Source of the DNA: CAZJLP01 sp964546955
GTDB taxonomy: Bacteria > Verrucomicrobiota > Verrucomicrobiia > Opitutales > Opitutaceae
Assembly (NCBI GenBank): GCA_964546955.1
Contig: CAZJLP010000042.1
Span: 1 to 45,150 of the forward strand
DNA: 45,150 nucleotides
Direction: 5' to 3'
The notes below the pieces were generated by a model. It saw only the letters and a list, made by a program, of their open reading frames with translations, did not search any database and was not told where the DNA came from. Made by a program: the position numbers and the translations under genes. Positions 8,878 through 16,815 of this stretch are shown here, piece after piece (the first letter of the stretch is position 1; the number at the start of each line of letters is the position of its first letter).

Positions 8878-9414
8878 TCAGTAAGTGAAAGCCACCACCG
8901 CAAGCAATGCCCCATATGCGATCAAGACGCCTCCGAACGCCCGCGGGCGGGTGCGGGTCGAGTAGAGCCATTGGAAAAAGTCGCGGAGCCGATAGGGCGC
9001 AGCCGCGAGGTAAATGGCCAGGCCGATGCAAAGATAGACAAAGGCCACCATGAATTTCCTCTGCGGCGGCTCTTCCATGTAGGCCGCCATCAAAAGCGGC
9101 ATGGCTGAAAGGAGCACCAGCGTCGCGAGTCCCCGGACCGCAAGGAAGTCCGGCACATAATGAAACGATAGAGCCGCCACGGCGGCGAAGCCGACGAAGA
9201 GCCAGGTCCGATATTCCCCAAAATCAGCCTCCGGCAGGTGCCACACGTGGTAGAGAAACCAAAGAGCCCCGATCCCAAAAAGGACATACGCGCCGCGTTT
9301 CGAACGCGGCAGCGACTTGAACATGGCCACAATCGCCGAGTTGCCCGTGAGGAAAAGTACGCCCAGGACAAGCAGGAGAATAGCGGGGAGGAGGGTGGCG
9401 AGTTGGAGGGACAT
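8878..9414 (-). CDS. Hypothetical integral membrane protein upstream of gmk
   Basis: This 178-aa protein is almost entirely hydrophobic, with five to six predicted transmembrane helices. They include LLPAILLLVLGVLFLTG at the N terminus, YVLFGIGALWFLYHVWHL, LFVGFAAVAALSFHYV, LATLVLLSAMPLLMAAYM, FVYLCIGLAIYLAAAPYRL and GGVLIAYGALLAVVAF. No catalytic motif is seen and I do not recognise the family. It lies 6 nt ahead of gmk in the same direction and about 25 nt behind the left arm of the S23-gene element. That element therefore separates it from miaB, with which it may once have formed one transcript. Confidence 0.75.
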   Translation of the reverse strand: MSLQLATLLPAILLLVLGVLFLTGNSAIVAMFKSLPRSKRGAYVLFGIGALWFLYHVWHLPEADFGEYRTWLFVGFAAVAALSFHYVPDFLAVRGLATLVLLSAMPLLMAAYMEEPPQRKFMVAFVYLCIGLAIYLAAAPYRLRDFFQWLYSTRTRPRAFGGVLIAYGALLAVVAFTY

Positions 9415-9439
9415 GGAAGTGTGGTGGGTGGTGTGCGGA

Positions 9440-9937
9440 ATCTTTCTCTTTCCTCTTTATCTTAATCTTTCTCTCGGAGAATGACGTCTAGAAGTCCCGT
9501 GACTTCGTCAACTCCTTCTGCCACTCGATCGGGGTCATTGTCCTTGCTGAAGCGGGCAATCAGCCCCGCCGTCATCGCCACGATCTGAAGCAACAGAGCT
9601 TTTCCTTCATCGACCTCTGCTGAATCACATTGCCTGCGAGCAACAATCACGTCGAGACAGGCTGCGCACTCTACAGCCGAGCCGCGGGCGGTATCAAAAT
9701 AGCGAGAACGATCGGGATACTTCCTCTTTCCGTTACCCTCTGCCAAATTGAGTACAATACTTGTTGACGCCCGGTCGAGCTGGTCTCGGACCGAAAGTTT
9801 GCATGATAGCTTCTCGATCAGAGGTCCGACCCAGACACAAAATTTAAGCGCTTCTTCATAAACTTTAAGGCGCTCGTGATCGAATTGGGTCCTCATGCTT
9901 CGAGAGAAAGATTAAGATAAAGAGGAAAGAGAAAGAT
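9440..9937 (-). mobile_element. Putative S23/IVS-type element: four-helix-bundle gene framed by perfect 37-bp inverted repeats
   Basis: Arms 9440-9476 and 9901-9937 are exact reverse complements (37 of 37) of a polypyrimidine/polypurine sequence. The interior is filled by one gene. Its start codon lies 5 nt inside the right arm, and its stop codon (9462-9464) lies within the left arm, so the last residues LREKD are encoded by the repeat. The element begins 3 nt after the miaB stop. Gene-carrying insertions with paired complementary ends are known as intervening sequences of 23S rRNA genes; here the same design sits between protein genes. Mobility is inferred from related gene-less copies at 8112-8236 and 16666-16793. 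Confidence 0.75.
9462..9896 (-). CDS. Four-helix-bundle protein (S23 ribosomal / 23S rRNA intervening-sequence protein family)
   Basis: This 144-aa protein starts at ATG 9896. Family signatures are clear: FDHERLKVYEEALKF at the N terminus, LDRASTSIVLNLAEGNGKR in helix 2, then DRSRYFDTARGSAVECAACL in helix 3 and a long amphipathic C-terminal helix. The family (PF05635 type) includes proteins encoded in 23S rRNA intervening sequences and the Avd accessory protein of diversity-generating retroelements. They form basic oligomers thought to bind nucleic acid. No Shine-Dalgarno sequence is visible, because the region upstream of the ATG is the polypyrimidine repeat arm. Whether the protein helps its element move or binds the hairpin is unknown. 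Confidence 0.9.
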   Translation of the reverse strand: MRTQFDHERLKVYEEALKFCVWVGPLIEKLSCKLSVRDQLDRASTSIVLNLAEGNGKRKYPDRSRYFDTARGSAVECAACLDVIVARRQCDSAEVDEGKALLLQIVAMTAGLIARFSKDNDPDRVAEGVDEVTGLLDVILREKD

Positions 9938-9940
9938 GGC

Positions 9941-11308
9941 TTAAACCCCCGCCAACACCAACTCCCCATACAACGTGCTTACCGTCGCCCTCTCCACACG
10001 CATCGGCACCAGCTGGCCCGCGAGTCTTGGGTCGGCTTCGAAGACCGCTACGCGGTTGCCGCGGGTTCGGCCGGTGAAGCGCTGGCCGGTTTTGTCGCGT
10101 CCCTCCACCAAAACTTCCTGCACGCTGCCGAGCAGGGTGTCGTTTCGACGGATCGAGTTTTTCTGCAGGATATCCAGCAACGCTTGGTTTCTTGCTTCTT
10201 TGACATCATCGGGAACCTGATCCGGCATCGCCGCGGCGGGGGTGCCGGTCCGAACTGAGTACTTAAAGACGTACGCCATGTCATAGTTGCAGTCTGCAAA
10301 GAGCTGACGCGTCTGCTCGAAGTCGTCATCGGTTTCCCCGGGGAAGCCCACGATCACGTCCGTGGAGAAATACATCTCCGGCCGCACCGCACGCAGGCTT
10401 TGCACGATTTCCCGGTACCGCTCGCGTGTGTAAGGCCGATTCATCGCCCGCAAGATTCGGTCACTGCCCGACTGAAGCGGCAAGTGCACGTATTCGCACA
10501 GCTTGGGCAGGCGCCCGTACGCCTCGACCAAGTCCTGCTTGAAACCGCGCGGATGGGGCGATGTAAAACGGATGCGCTGGATGCCTTCGATGGCGTGAAC
10601 GCGTTCGATCAACTGGACGAAAGGTGTGACGCCGTTCGTGTGGGTGTAGTCACGGCGTCCATAGCTGGTCACGATCTGGCCGAGCAGAGTGATTTCCTTC
10701 ACGCCTTTAGCCGCCAGCTGTTCGCATTCGCGAACGATCTCTTCCATGGGCCGGGAGCGTTCGTCCCCGCGGGTCTTGGGCACGATACAGAACGCGCAGT
10801 CCATGTTGCAGCCCTGCTGAATGGAAACGAAAGCGCTGATCTGCGGCGCAGCTCCTTCCTCCGCCTCGAGGTGGTCGCGGATCGTGTTTTGCGAACCCGC
10901 TTCTTCCGCGGTGTCCACGATCGTCTGTCCAATGGGCACGCCCGCTTCCCGGGCCGCTCGAAGATTGTCGAGGTAGTCCGGAACTTGATGAAATTTCTGC
11001 GTGCCCACGATCAGATCGAGGTCCGGCAACTTCTCGAGGAGCTCCGCGCCGCGGTTCTGCGCCATGCAGCCCAGAATCCCCAAAATGAACTCTGGATTCT
11101 TCTTCTTGCGCTGCTGTACGTAGCCCGCCTTGCCGATGGCCTTCTGTTCGGCCGCGTCGCGCACGCTACAGGTGTTGAGCAGCATGATATCGCACTGCTC
11201 CTCAGTCGGCACGATCCGGTAACCGCGGGCGCGCAGCATGGCGGCGACGGCTTCGCTGTCGCGCTCATTCATCTGGCACCCGTAGGTTTTGATATAGACC
11301 CGGTTCAT
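9941..11308 (-). CDS. miaB: tRNA-2-methylthio-N6-dimethylallyladenosine synthase MiaB
   Basis: A radical-SAM methylthiotransferase that modifies A37 of tRNAs reading UNN codons. I start it at ATG 11308, giving the classical N terminus MNRVYIKTYGCQMNERDSE; the frame is open further upstream to 11371 but that extension is not family-like. The UPF0004 domain has the three cluster cysteines (YGCQMN, LLNTCSVRD, LGCMAQ). The radical-SAM domain has CNMDCAFC, the CxxxCxxC motif. Later conserved segments include FTSPHPRGF, HLPLQSGSDRIL, STDVIVGFPGET and a C-terminal TRAM region (VLVEGRDKTGQRFTGRT). The length of about 455 aa is normal. The S23-type element starts 3 nt after its stop. Confidence 0.95.
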   Translation of the reverse strand: MNRVYIKTYGCQMNERDSEAVAAMLRARGYRIVPTEEQCDIMLLNTCSVRDAAEQKAIGKAGYVQQRKKKNPEFILGILGCMAQNRGAELLEKLPDLDLIVGTQKFHQVPDYLDNLRAAREAGVPIGQTIVDTAEEAGSQNTIRDHLEAEEGAAPQISAFVSIQQGCNMDCAFCIVPKTRGDERSRPMEEIVRECEQLAAKGVKEITLLGQIVTSYGRRDYTHTNGVTPFVQLIERVHAIEGIQRIRFTSPHPRGFKQDLVEAYGRLPKLCEYVHLPLQSGSDRILRAMNRPYTRERYREIVQSLRAVRPEMYFSTDVIVGFPGETDDDFEQTRQLFADCNYDMAYVFKYSVRTGTPAAAMPDQVPDDVKEARNQALLDILQKNSIRRNDTLLGSVQEVLVEGRDKTGQRFTGRTRGNRVAVFEADPRLAGQLVPMRVERATVSTLYGELVLAGV

Positions 11309-11384
11309 CCGAGGTTTTTCGCCCGCGATTTGCGGGAGGGTCTTAGTTAAACAGCCCTCCGGAAGGGTCAAATGGGAAAGGCAG

Positions 11385-12641
11385 TCAGGGTTTTTCGAGC
11401 TTTTTGAGCAGTGCTAGGCGCTGATCGTCGAACGTCCACCAATTCGTCACCAACTTGGGCTGTGTGGCCAAGTTATCGCGCATGATCTTTTGCCCCACAA
11501 AGTTCTTCCAGGGCAACGGGGCAGTTAAACGAGCGCGGACGAACGCCGCTAGATCAGCTTCTTTCCGATCAGCGGCGAGCTGCACGAAAGCCGACGTCCA
11601 TTCGCTCTTCACGCGAAGGGTTTCATTTCGATTGATCGCAAGGGGATGAACATAGGGCAACGCAAGGCACGCCAGCCAAGTCTCCTCCAGCTCCGTGCCG
11701 CCGCCAGGCGAAGGGAACTCCTCGTATCTCGACGGCCAAGGAAAATTTACCCGCAGCTCAAATTCGAAAACATTTCTAATCACTTCTGACATCGCAGGTG
11801 CCCGCAGGAACGCCTGTCGGAGCGGCTCCAACGTGGCTTGAGGGAGTTCGGGACGGTCGGCGATATAGTCGCTCACTTCGAGGCATTGCCGAAGGACAAC
11901 CACCATCACCATGGCAGTTACTAACGTGCGCGCATTCGTTTGAATCTTCTGACTCACTTCCACAAGGGGAACCAGCACGGCGATGGACTCTTCGTGCCGT
12001 CCGCGCTCGGCCAAGAGCACCGCGTACATAAGCCGGTCGTAGGCGAGACGGCGTATCGGTGAAAACGCGAGGATCTTGCCATCGAACGTCTCGATCAGGT
12101 CCGCGACCGACGGAAAGGCATTCAACCGGTCGATAAACTCGCGTTCCAGAACAGAATCCGCCCAGGCCTGCTCGATTTCCGCAGCATTGTTTTGGACGTA
12201 GCTCGGCCATTCGCCGCGATTCGTGGGAAGTTTGAACCGGGAATCCGCCCCGGACCGTTTGCTCTCTCGAACCCGGCTCAGCGGGCCGTCTTTCGCCATC
12301 CACATCAGCACCGCGTAAGAGTCCTGTGCCTGCGGCGGCAGAGGAGGAAACGGAGCGCGAGGCAGCGGGCGGCTGTCCAAGCCGAGGCAGAGGACAATCA
12401 CCAGTCCGCCAACTACACCAAACACCCCCTCCATCCATGCTGCGCGGCGAGCAATCGCCACCGATACGGTGAGCAGAAGCGCCGCTGCTGCGGCCAGGCT
12501 GGAATAAAGCAAAAGCCCTTCGTCCACGGCATCAGCGATCAACAGCCATCCTGCGGTGTAAAAACCGAGGCATCCCCAAACGATAACGACGAGCGGTGCG
12601 GCGATGTAACTGATTGTCTGGGCAGTACTCCTTTGGACCAC
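11385..12641 (-). CDS. Hypothetical membrane-anchored protein
   Basis: This 418-aa protein is not recognised. Residues 10-90 contain three hydrophobic helices (YIAAPLVVIVWGCLGFYTAG; LLLYSSLAAAAALLLTVSVAI; GVFGVVGGLVIVLCLG). The rest is a soluble, alpha-helical, TPR/SEL1-like domain without catalytic motifs (for example LMYAVLLAERGRHEESIAVLVPLVEV). It lies 76 nt upstream of miaB in the same direction and diverges from the lytic transglycosylase gene after 111 nt. Proteins of this shape are common orphan genes in Verrucomicrobiota; no function can be given. Confidence 0.65.
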   Translation of the reverse strand: MVQRSTAQTISYIAAPLVVIVWGCLGFYTAGWLLIADAVDEGLLLYSSLAAAAALLLTVSVAIARRAAWMEGVFGVVGGLVIVLCLGLDSRPLPRAPFPPLPPQAQDSYAVLMWMAKDGPLSRVRESKRSGADSRFKLPTNRGEWPSYVQNNAAEIEQAWADSVLEREFIDRLNAFPSVADLIETFDGKILAFSPIRRLAYDRLMYAVLLAERGRHEESIAVLVPLVEVSQKIQTNARTLVTAMVMVVVLRQCLEVSDYIADRPELPQATLEPLRQAFLRAPAMSEVIRNVFEFELRVNFPWPSRYEEFPSPGGGTELEETWLACLALPYVHPLAINRNETLRVKSEWTSAFVQLAADRKEADLAAFVRARLTAPLPWKNFVGQKIMRDNLATQPKLVTNWWTFDDQRLALLKKLEKP

Positions 12642-12752
12642 ACTTCAGGGATGATAAACCCGCGCTCATGGTGCGAGCCAAGAGAGTGTTGATCTGTCCA
12701 CGCTTCGCGTCCGTTTGCGTCCATTCGCGCTTCAATCCATACTTTTCACCGC

Positions 12753-13826
12753 ATGCTTCACGTCTACCTTTCGCGTGTGCGCTCTATTCTCCTGGGAGGT
12801 GGGGTCCTCGTCGCGGCCGGCGTGCTCACGCCCGTCGCATCGGGGCAGGCCGCTGCCTCTAACGATTCCTCCAAGGCCGCGGCGCCGGTACAGCGACCCG
12901 CCCCGAAAAAAACCGACCAGACGGACGCCGACGCTTTGTATCAGCTGGGCAAACAGCTTTTCGACGAGTACGCGCCGGAGGAGATCAAAAAGGATTATGA
13001 ATTCCCCTCGCTGGAGCAGTGGAATGCCTTCGCCGGTCGGCTCCAAAGCGCGCTGCAGGGCGATTCGCTCCAGGAGTTGGCCGCGTACGAATCGGAAGCG
13101 CGCAAGGCCTTGACCGCGCTTCAAACCCTGCCAGACGGCGCGGACTACGCCGATTGGCTCACGGAGCGGCTGGACTTGATTGAATCGGCGCGCGATTCGC
13201 TCAAACCACGCCCGCCTGTCCGACCGGAGCTTCCAAAAATTTCGCCGAGCGAAGACAAAGAGCCGCGCACCGCTCCCCTGCCTCGCCCCGGCGCACACCT
13301 GCCCAACTACGAGCTTTGGCTCCGACGCATCAGAGATAAGCCAATCCCTCCTCGCGCGGGAGAACTTGTGCCCCGGCTGAAAGCAATTTTCCGGGAAGGC
13401 GGGCTTCCGGCCGAACTGGCCTGGCTGGCCGAAGTCGAATCCTCGCTGAATCCTTCGGCGAAAAGCCCGGTGGGGGCACGTGGATTGTACCAATTGATGC
13501 CCGACACGGCACGGGCCCTGGGGCTCAGCCTATTCCCCTTCGATGAACGCGCCCAGCCCGAGAAAAACGCAAAAGCGGCCGTTCGCCTTTTGGTGGAGTT
13601 ACATGCGCGGTTCAACTCCTGGCCTCTTGCCCTGGCCGCCTACAATGCGGGTCCAGGCCGGGTCGGTCGTGCCCTCGAGAAAAACACCCGCGCCTCGTTT
13701 GCCGACATCGCCTCCTCCCTTCCCGCCGAGACGCGGATGTACGTCCCGAAGGTGTTCGCGACCCTCGCGGTGCGTGAAAACGTAGTTCCGGAATCGCTGG
13801 CGGCACCCCTCAAACCCGCGCCGTAG
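12753..13826 (+). CDS. Lytic transglycosylase (SLT domain), exported
   Basis: This 357-aa protein starts at ATG 12753 with a signal sequence (ILLGGGVLVAAGVLTPVASG). A charged helical region of about 170 residues with a proline-rich linker (PRPPVRPELP) follows, then a C-terminal goose-lysozyme-like SLT domain from about residue 220. The catalytic Glu is in WLAEVESSLNPSAKSPVGA, followed by ARGLYQLMPDTARALGL and the conserved AAYNAGPGRVGRAL. Such enzymes cleave the MurNAc-GlcNAc bond of peptidoglycan with formation of a 1,6-anhydro product in the periplasm. It is transcribed alone and divergently from the gene at 11385-12641. Confidence 0.88.
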   Translation: MLHVYLSRVRSILLGGGVLVAAGVLTPVASGQAAASNDSSKAAAPVQRPAPKKTDQTDADALYQLGKQLFDEYAPEEIKKDYEFPSLEQWNAFAGRLQSALQGDSLQELAAYESEARKALTALQTLPDGADYADWLTERLDLIESARDSLKPRPPVRPELPKISPSEDKEPRTAPLPRPGAHLPNYELWLRRIRDKPIPPRAGELVPRLKAIFREGGLPAELAWLAEVESSLNPSAKSPVGARGLYQLMPDTARALGLSLFPFDERAQPEKNAKAAVRLLVELHARFNSWPLALAAYNAGPGRVGRALEKNTRASFADIASSLPAETRMYVPKVFATLAVRENVVPESLAAPLKPAP

Positions 13827-13940
13827 GCAGCCTACGCGCCGTCCAGAAAGGAGCCGATATTTTATGTTACATGTTAATTTAAAGCTGCTTATGAATCTCT
13901 CATGGCACCGCTGATAGTTTGCTCCCACAAATTAGCTTCG

Positions 13941-13966
13941 CCTGCCGCACTCGGGCGGGTTTTCTG
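13941..13966 (+). terminator. Possible intrinsic terminator or attenuator
   Basis: CCTGCC (13941-13946) can pair with GGCGGG (13954-13959), with one G-T wobble, around a 7-nt loop, and is followed by TTTTCTGGTTCTTT. It ends about 13 nt before the ATG at 13979. It could stop transcription from the transglycosylase gene or a short RNA encoded in 13830-13960, or attenuate the next gene. It is based on eye pairing only. Confidence 0.35.
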
Positions 13967-13978
13967 GTTCTTTAGTCT

Positions 13979-15367
13979 ATGGGCTTTTTCGACCGTTTCG
14001 CCGATAAGAAGGATGCACTTCCTCCTGTCCCTGCTGAGGGCGTGAAAGTGAATTCGACGCCCCCCATTGCAACGCCTGCACCGGGGAGTGGCGTGATCGG
14101 CAGGCTCACCGCCGCGCGCGAAAAACTCGAGGCGAAGGATCTGGCCGGAGCGATGTCCATTTACGAGGAGCTCCTTGCATCGGCTGGCGACCGCCCCGAT
14201 GTGCTCGTCACCCTCTCTGGGGACCTCGGCTCTTGTGGTCATGTGGCGCAGATCGTCGAGCTCGTTGCGCCGCGCTACGACGCGGAACGTCACGGCCCGG
14301 CCACCGGCTTGAATCTGCTGCAAGCTTACTTGGCGACGCACAACACGACCGCCGCGCAGCACTTGCTCGATATTCTTTTCGCGCTCGACCGGCCAGAACT
14401 GGAGGAACGCCTCTACGGCTTCTCGAATGCCTTGGCGGAAATGATCGAGGCGGAGAAACGCGGGGAACTGCAGCCCGCGCCGGCGTCCGCCGGCGGAGCG
14501 CCTCCGGACGGCGCCTCGGGAAAGACCTTTGTGTCGCTGGCCAGCATCTCCAAGCCCATTTGGTTCTACGGCCTCGAAGCGATGGCGGAACAGGTGCTGC
14601 CGCCGAAGGAGGGCAAGCTGCGGCGCGTGACGTTCGCCCAACTCTCGCTGCTCAACCTGCCGGAGGTGGTCGAAAAAATGGCCCAGCCGGAGGAAGCATT
14701 GGGCCGCCTCACGCGCGCGATTCCGCTTTGGCTCACCGAATCTCTTTACCTTTGCCCGCATTACGTGCCTAACACCGCCGTGGCGGTCGCGGGCAAGCAG
14801 CACTACGGCCTGATCGGCGGCGAATGGACCACCGAGCACCTCCGGCAATTGGTCGACACGACCGAAGGCGGTCTCGATTACGTATTCACCGGCTCCTTAC
14901 AGTACAAAGCCGGCGATTTCGACCTCGTTTTGCGGCTGTGGGACATCAAGAAATACCGCGAGCGCAAGGTCTTCACCGCCCGCTGGACGCCCGCCACCGC
15001 CGACGCTGAACTGGCCAAACTTCACGAGCAGCTGCGCCTGTTCATGGAGTTTTCAACCTATCCCGCCGGCACGGGCCCGACCTATGCTCCCCCGGCCAAA
15101 CCCTCGGCGTGGCTCGACACGCTGGGCGCTTCGCTTTCGCTCTTTTTTGCAGAGAAGGGCGTGCTGCCCAAGGAGCAACTCGCGATTGCGCCGGAGGTAT
15201 TCACGCGCGCGGCAGAGTTGGCCCCGAGCTCGGAGATCGCTTCTCTCTCCTGGCTCACGCTCCGCCGCCGTGCAGCCCTGGCCGGAATCGCCATTCCAGC
15301 AGGTCTCGATCCCCGCTTGATCGAAACCCCGCTCGTCGAAGAAGCCCGCGCCAGCCTGGGGGTTTGA
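13979..15367 (+). CDS. Hypothetical protein with TPR-like N-terminal half
   Basis: This 462-aa protein starts at ATG 13979 and has no signal peptide. After a proline-rich linker, residues 40-160 look like helical tetratricopeptide-type repeats (AREKLEAKDLAGAMSIYEELL; LLQAYLATHNTTAAQHLLDIL). The middle has an alpha/beta segment, GLDYVFTGSLQYKAGDFDLVLR, reminiscent of the beta pattern in TPR-linked 'adenylate cyclase/TolB-like' output domains that compute FTGSL-type strands. The C terminus is helical. There are no catalytic motifs and I do not recognise the family. The genes before and after lie on the same strand but are separated by 152 and 223 nt. Confidence 0.65.
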   Translation: MGFFDRFADKKDALPPVPAEGVKVNSTPPIATPAPGSGVIGRLTAAREKLEAKDLAGAMSIYEELLASAGDRPDVLVTLSGDLGSCGHVAQIVELVAPRYDAERHGPATGLNLLQAYLATHNTTAAQHLLDILFALDRPELEERLYGFSNALAEMIEAEKRGELQPAPASAGGAPPDGASGKTFVSLASISKPIWFYGLEAMAEQVLPPKEGKLRRVTFAQLSLLNLPEVVEKMAQPEEALGRLTRAIPLWLTESLYLCPHYVPNTAVAVAGKQHYGLIGGEWTTEHLRQLVDTTEGGLDYVFTGSLQYKAGDFDLVLRLWDIKKYRERKVFTARWTPATADAELAKLHEQLRLFMEFSTYPAGTGPTYAPPAKPSAWLDTLGASLSLFFAEKGVLPKEQLAIAPEVFTRAAELAPSSEIASLSWLTLRRRAALAGIAIPAGLDPRLIETPLVEEARASLGV

Positions 15368-15391
15368 GCCCACCTTCAAACCATCGGAATT

Positions 15392-15508
15392 GAAGAAAAG
15401 ATAACGAAGGAAACGAAGAGCCTTCGTTACCAGAGCACGGGTCGGCATTGGTTCCGAATGGAAGAGGATTCAATCCAGCTGAAGCCTCTTCGTTACCTTC
15501 TGTTCTTC
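15392..15508. repeat. Degenerate purine/pyrimidine inverted repeat
   Basis: The segment 15392-15420 (GAAGAAAAGATAACGAAGG...) and the segment 15484-15508 (ending CTTCGTTACCTTCTGTTCTTC) are imperfect inverted repeats with a shared AACGAAGAG stem. A loose further copy of the arm occurs at 18440-18467 (CTCTTCGTTACCTTCGTAG). The architecture recalls the polypyrimidine hairpins at 8112 and 16666, but the sequence is different and partly decayed. Confidence 0.45.
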
Positions 15509-15590
15509 TGTAAAATGGTTCGGCTTGGATGAGTTGGATCCCTGCTGCTTATCTTCTGTTCAATTCCTGGACCGCATTTCAAAAAAGACC

Positions 15591-16643
15591 ATGCCCGCAC
15601 GGACTTCGGATTTGCGCATACGCGCCAGCAAACCCCTCCTCGCTCCGGCCGTGCTCGCGGAAGAACTGCCCTTGGACGACGCGGGGGCGGAAGGGGTGGC
15701 GAGTTATCGGCGCCAGGTGGACGCGATCGTCACCGGCGCGGATCCCCGGCTGCTGGTGGTGGTTGGCCCGTGCTCGATTCACGATCCGGCCGCCGCGGTA
15801 GACTACGCGACCAGGCTCGCGGAGATCGCGCCGCGTTATGCCTCCGATCTGCTGATTGCGATGCGCGTCTACTTCGAGAAACCGCGCACCGTGGTAGGCT
15901 GGAAAGGGCTGATCAACGATCCCTTCCTCGACGGGAGCTACGAGATCAATGCAGGGCTCCGGCTCGCGCGCAAACTCCTGCTCGATATCACGCGACTCGG
16001 ACTGCCCGTCGCGAATGAGTTTCTGGATACGACGCTCGGTCAGTACTACGCGGAAATCGTTTCATGGGGAGCGATCGGGGCGCGGACGGTGGAGAGTCAG
16101 GTTCACCGGGAATTGGCCTCGGGGCTTTCGATGCCGGTGGGCTTCAAGAACCGCACCGACGGAAACGTGCGGGTCGCGATCGATGCCATCCGGTCAGCGC
16201 GGCATCCCCACTGGTTTCCGACCCTCACGCGGGACGGCGCGCCCGCGATCCTCGGCACGACGGGCAACGACAAGTGTCACTTGGTGCTTCGCGGCGGCAC
16301 CTCCGGCCCAAATTTCGGTCGCGAGTCGGTGCGTGCCGCGGCCGAAGCCTTGGTAAAAAACGACCTCCCGCCGCGCGTGATGATCGACTGCAGCCACGCC
16401 AACAGCGGCAAGGATCCGGAGCTTCAGCCCGCGGTCGCCTCCGACGTCGCGGCCCAGATCGCGAGTGGCGAACGAGCCATCGCCGGGGTGATGATCGAGA
16501 GCAATTTGGTCGGCGGCGCGCAGGACTACATGGAGCGGCCGTTGGTCTACGGACAGAGCATCACGGACGGATGCCTGTCGTGGGAGAAGACGCTGCCCCT
16601 GTTGGCGGAATTGGCGGCGGCGGCGGGGAAGAGGCGGGGCTAA
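15591..16643 (+). CDS. 3-deoxy-7-phosphoheptulonate (DAHP) synthase, type I
   Basis: A type I (AroF/G/H-like) DAHP synthase that condenses phosphoenolpyruvate and erythrose 4-phosphate, the first step of the shikimate pathway. I start it at ATG 15591 (350 aa, normal length); the frame is open to 15525 but the extension is not family-like. Motifs are VVGPCSIHDP, RVYFEKPRTVVGWKGL, NEFLDTT, SWGAIGARTVESQ, GFKNRTDG, RGGTSGPNF, MIDCSHANSGKD and ESNLVGG. It is a single gene with no other aro gene nearby. The paralogue (aroF, aroG or aroH) and its feedback amino acid cannot be decided from the sequence. Confidence 0.95.
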   Translation: MPARTSDLRIRASKPLLAPAVLAEELPLDDAGAEGVASYRRQVDAIVTGADPRLLVVVGPCSIHDPAAAVDYATRLAEIAPRYASDLLIAMRVYFEKPRTVVGWKGLINDPFLDGSYEINAGLRLARKLLLDITRLGLPVANEFLDTTLGQYYAEIVSWGAIGARTVESQVHRELASGLSMPVGFKNRTDGNVRVAIDAIRSARHPHWFPTLTRDGAPAILGTTGNDKCHLVLRGGTSGPNFGRESVRAAAEALVKNDLPPRVMIDCSHANSGKDPELQPAVASDVAAQIASGERAIAGVMIESNLVGGAQDYMERPLVYGQSITDGCLSWEKTLPLLAELAAAAGKRRG

Positions 16644-16665
16644 ATTGCCCCCAATTCTTCAACCA

Positions 16666-16793
16666 ATCGTTCTCGTTCTCCTACTCTTACTCGTTCTCGA
16701 TCCCACAGCCTCTGCACGATGGCGACATCGTAGGGACTGTAGGACCACGTGGGTGGGATCGAGAACGAGTAAGAGTAGGAGAACGAGAATGAT
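16666..16793. mobile_element. Polypyrimidine hairpin element, third member (divergent arms)
   Basis: Arms 16666-16706 and 16753-16793 are inverted repeats, 40 of 41 matching, built from CTCGTTCTC-type units (for example TTCTCCTACTCTTACTCG). With one gap the arm aligns to the TCTTTCTC-type arms at 8112 and 9440. The 46-nt spacer has no gene. As at 8238-8252, the 15-mer CGGCGCGGCAGCGCC (minus strand, 16796-16810) stands between the element and the stop codon of the neighbouring gene, here rlmN. Confidence 0.65.
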
Positions 16794-16815
16794 AGGGCGC
16801 TGCCGCGCCGCTCCC

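Noticed and set aside
9440..9937. Diversity-generating retroelement (because Avd is in the same family)
   Set aside because: No reverse transcriptase and no template/variable repeat pair is present in the window.
10400..11350. 316-codon frame antisense to miaB
   Set aside because: It mirrors the miaB codons; the miaB motifs are unmistakable and the antisense product has no recognisable domain.
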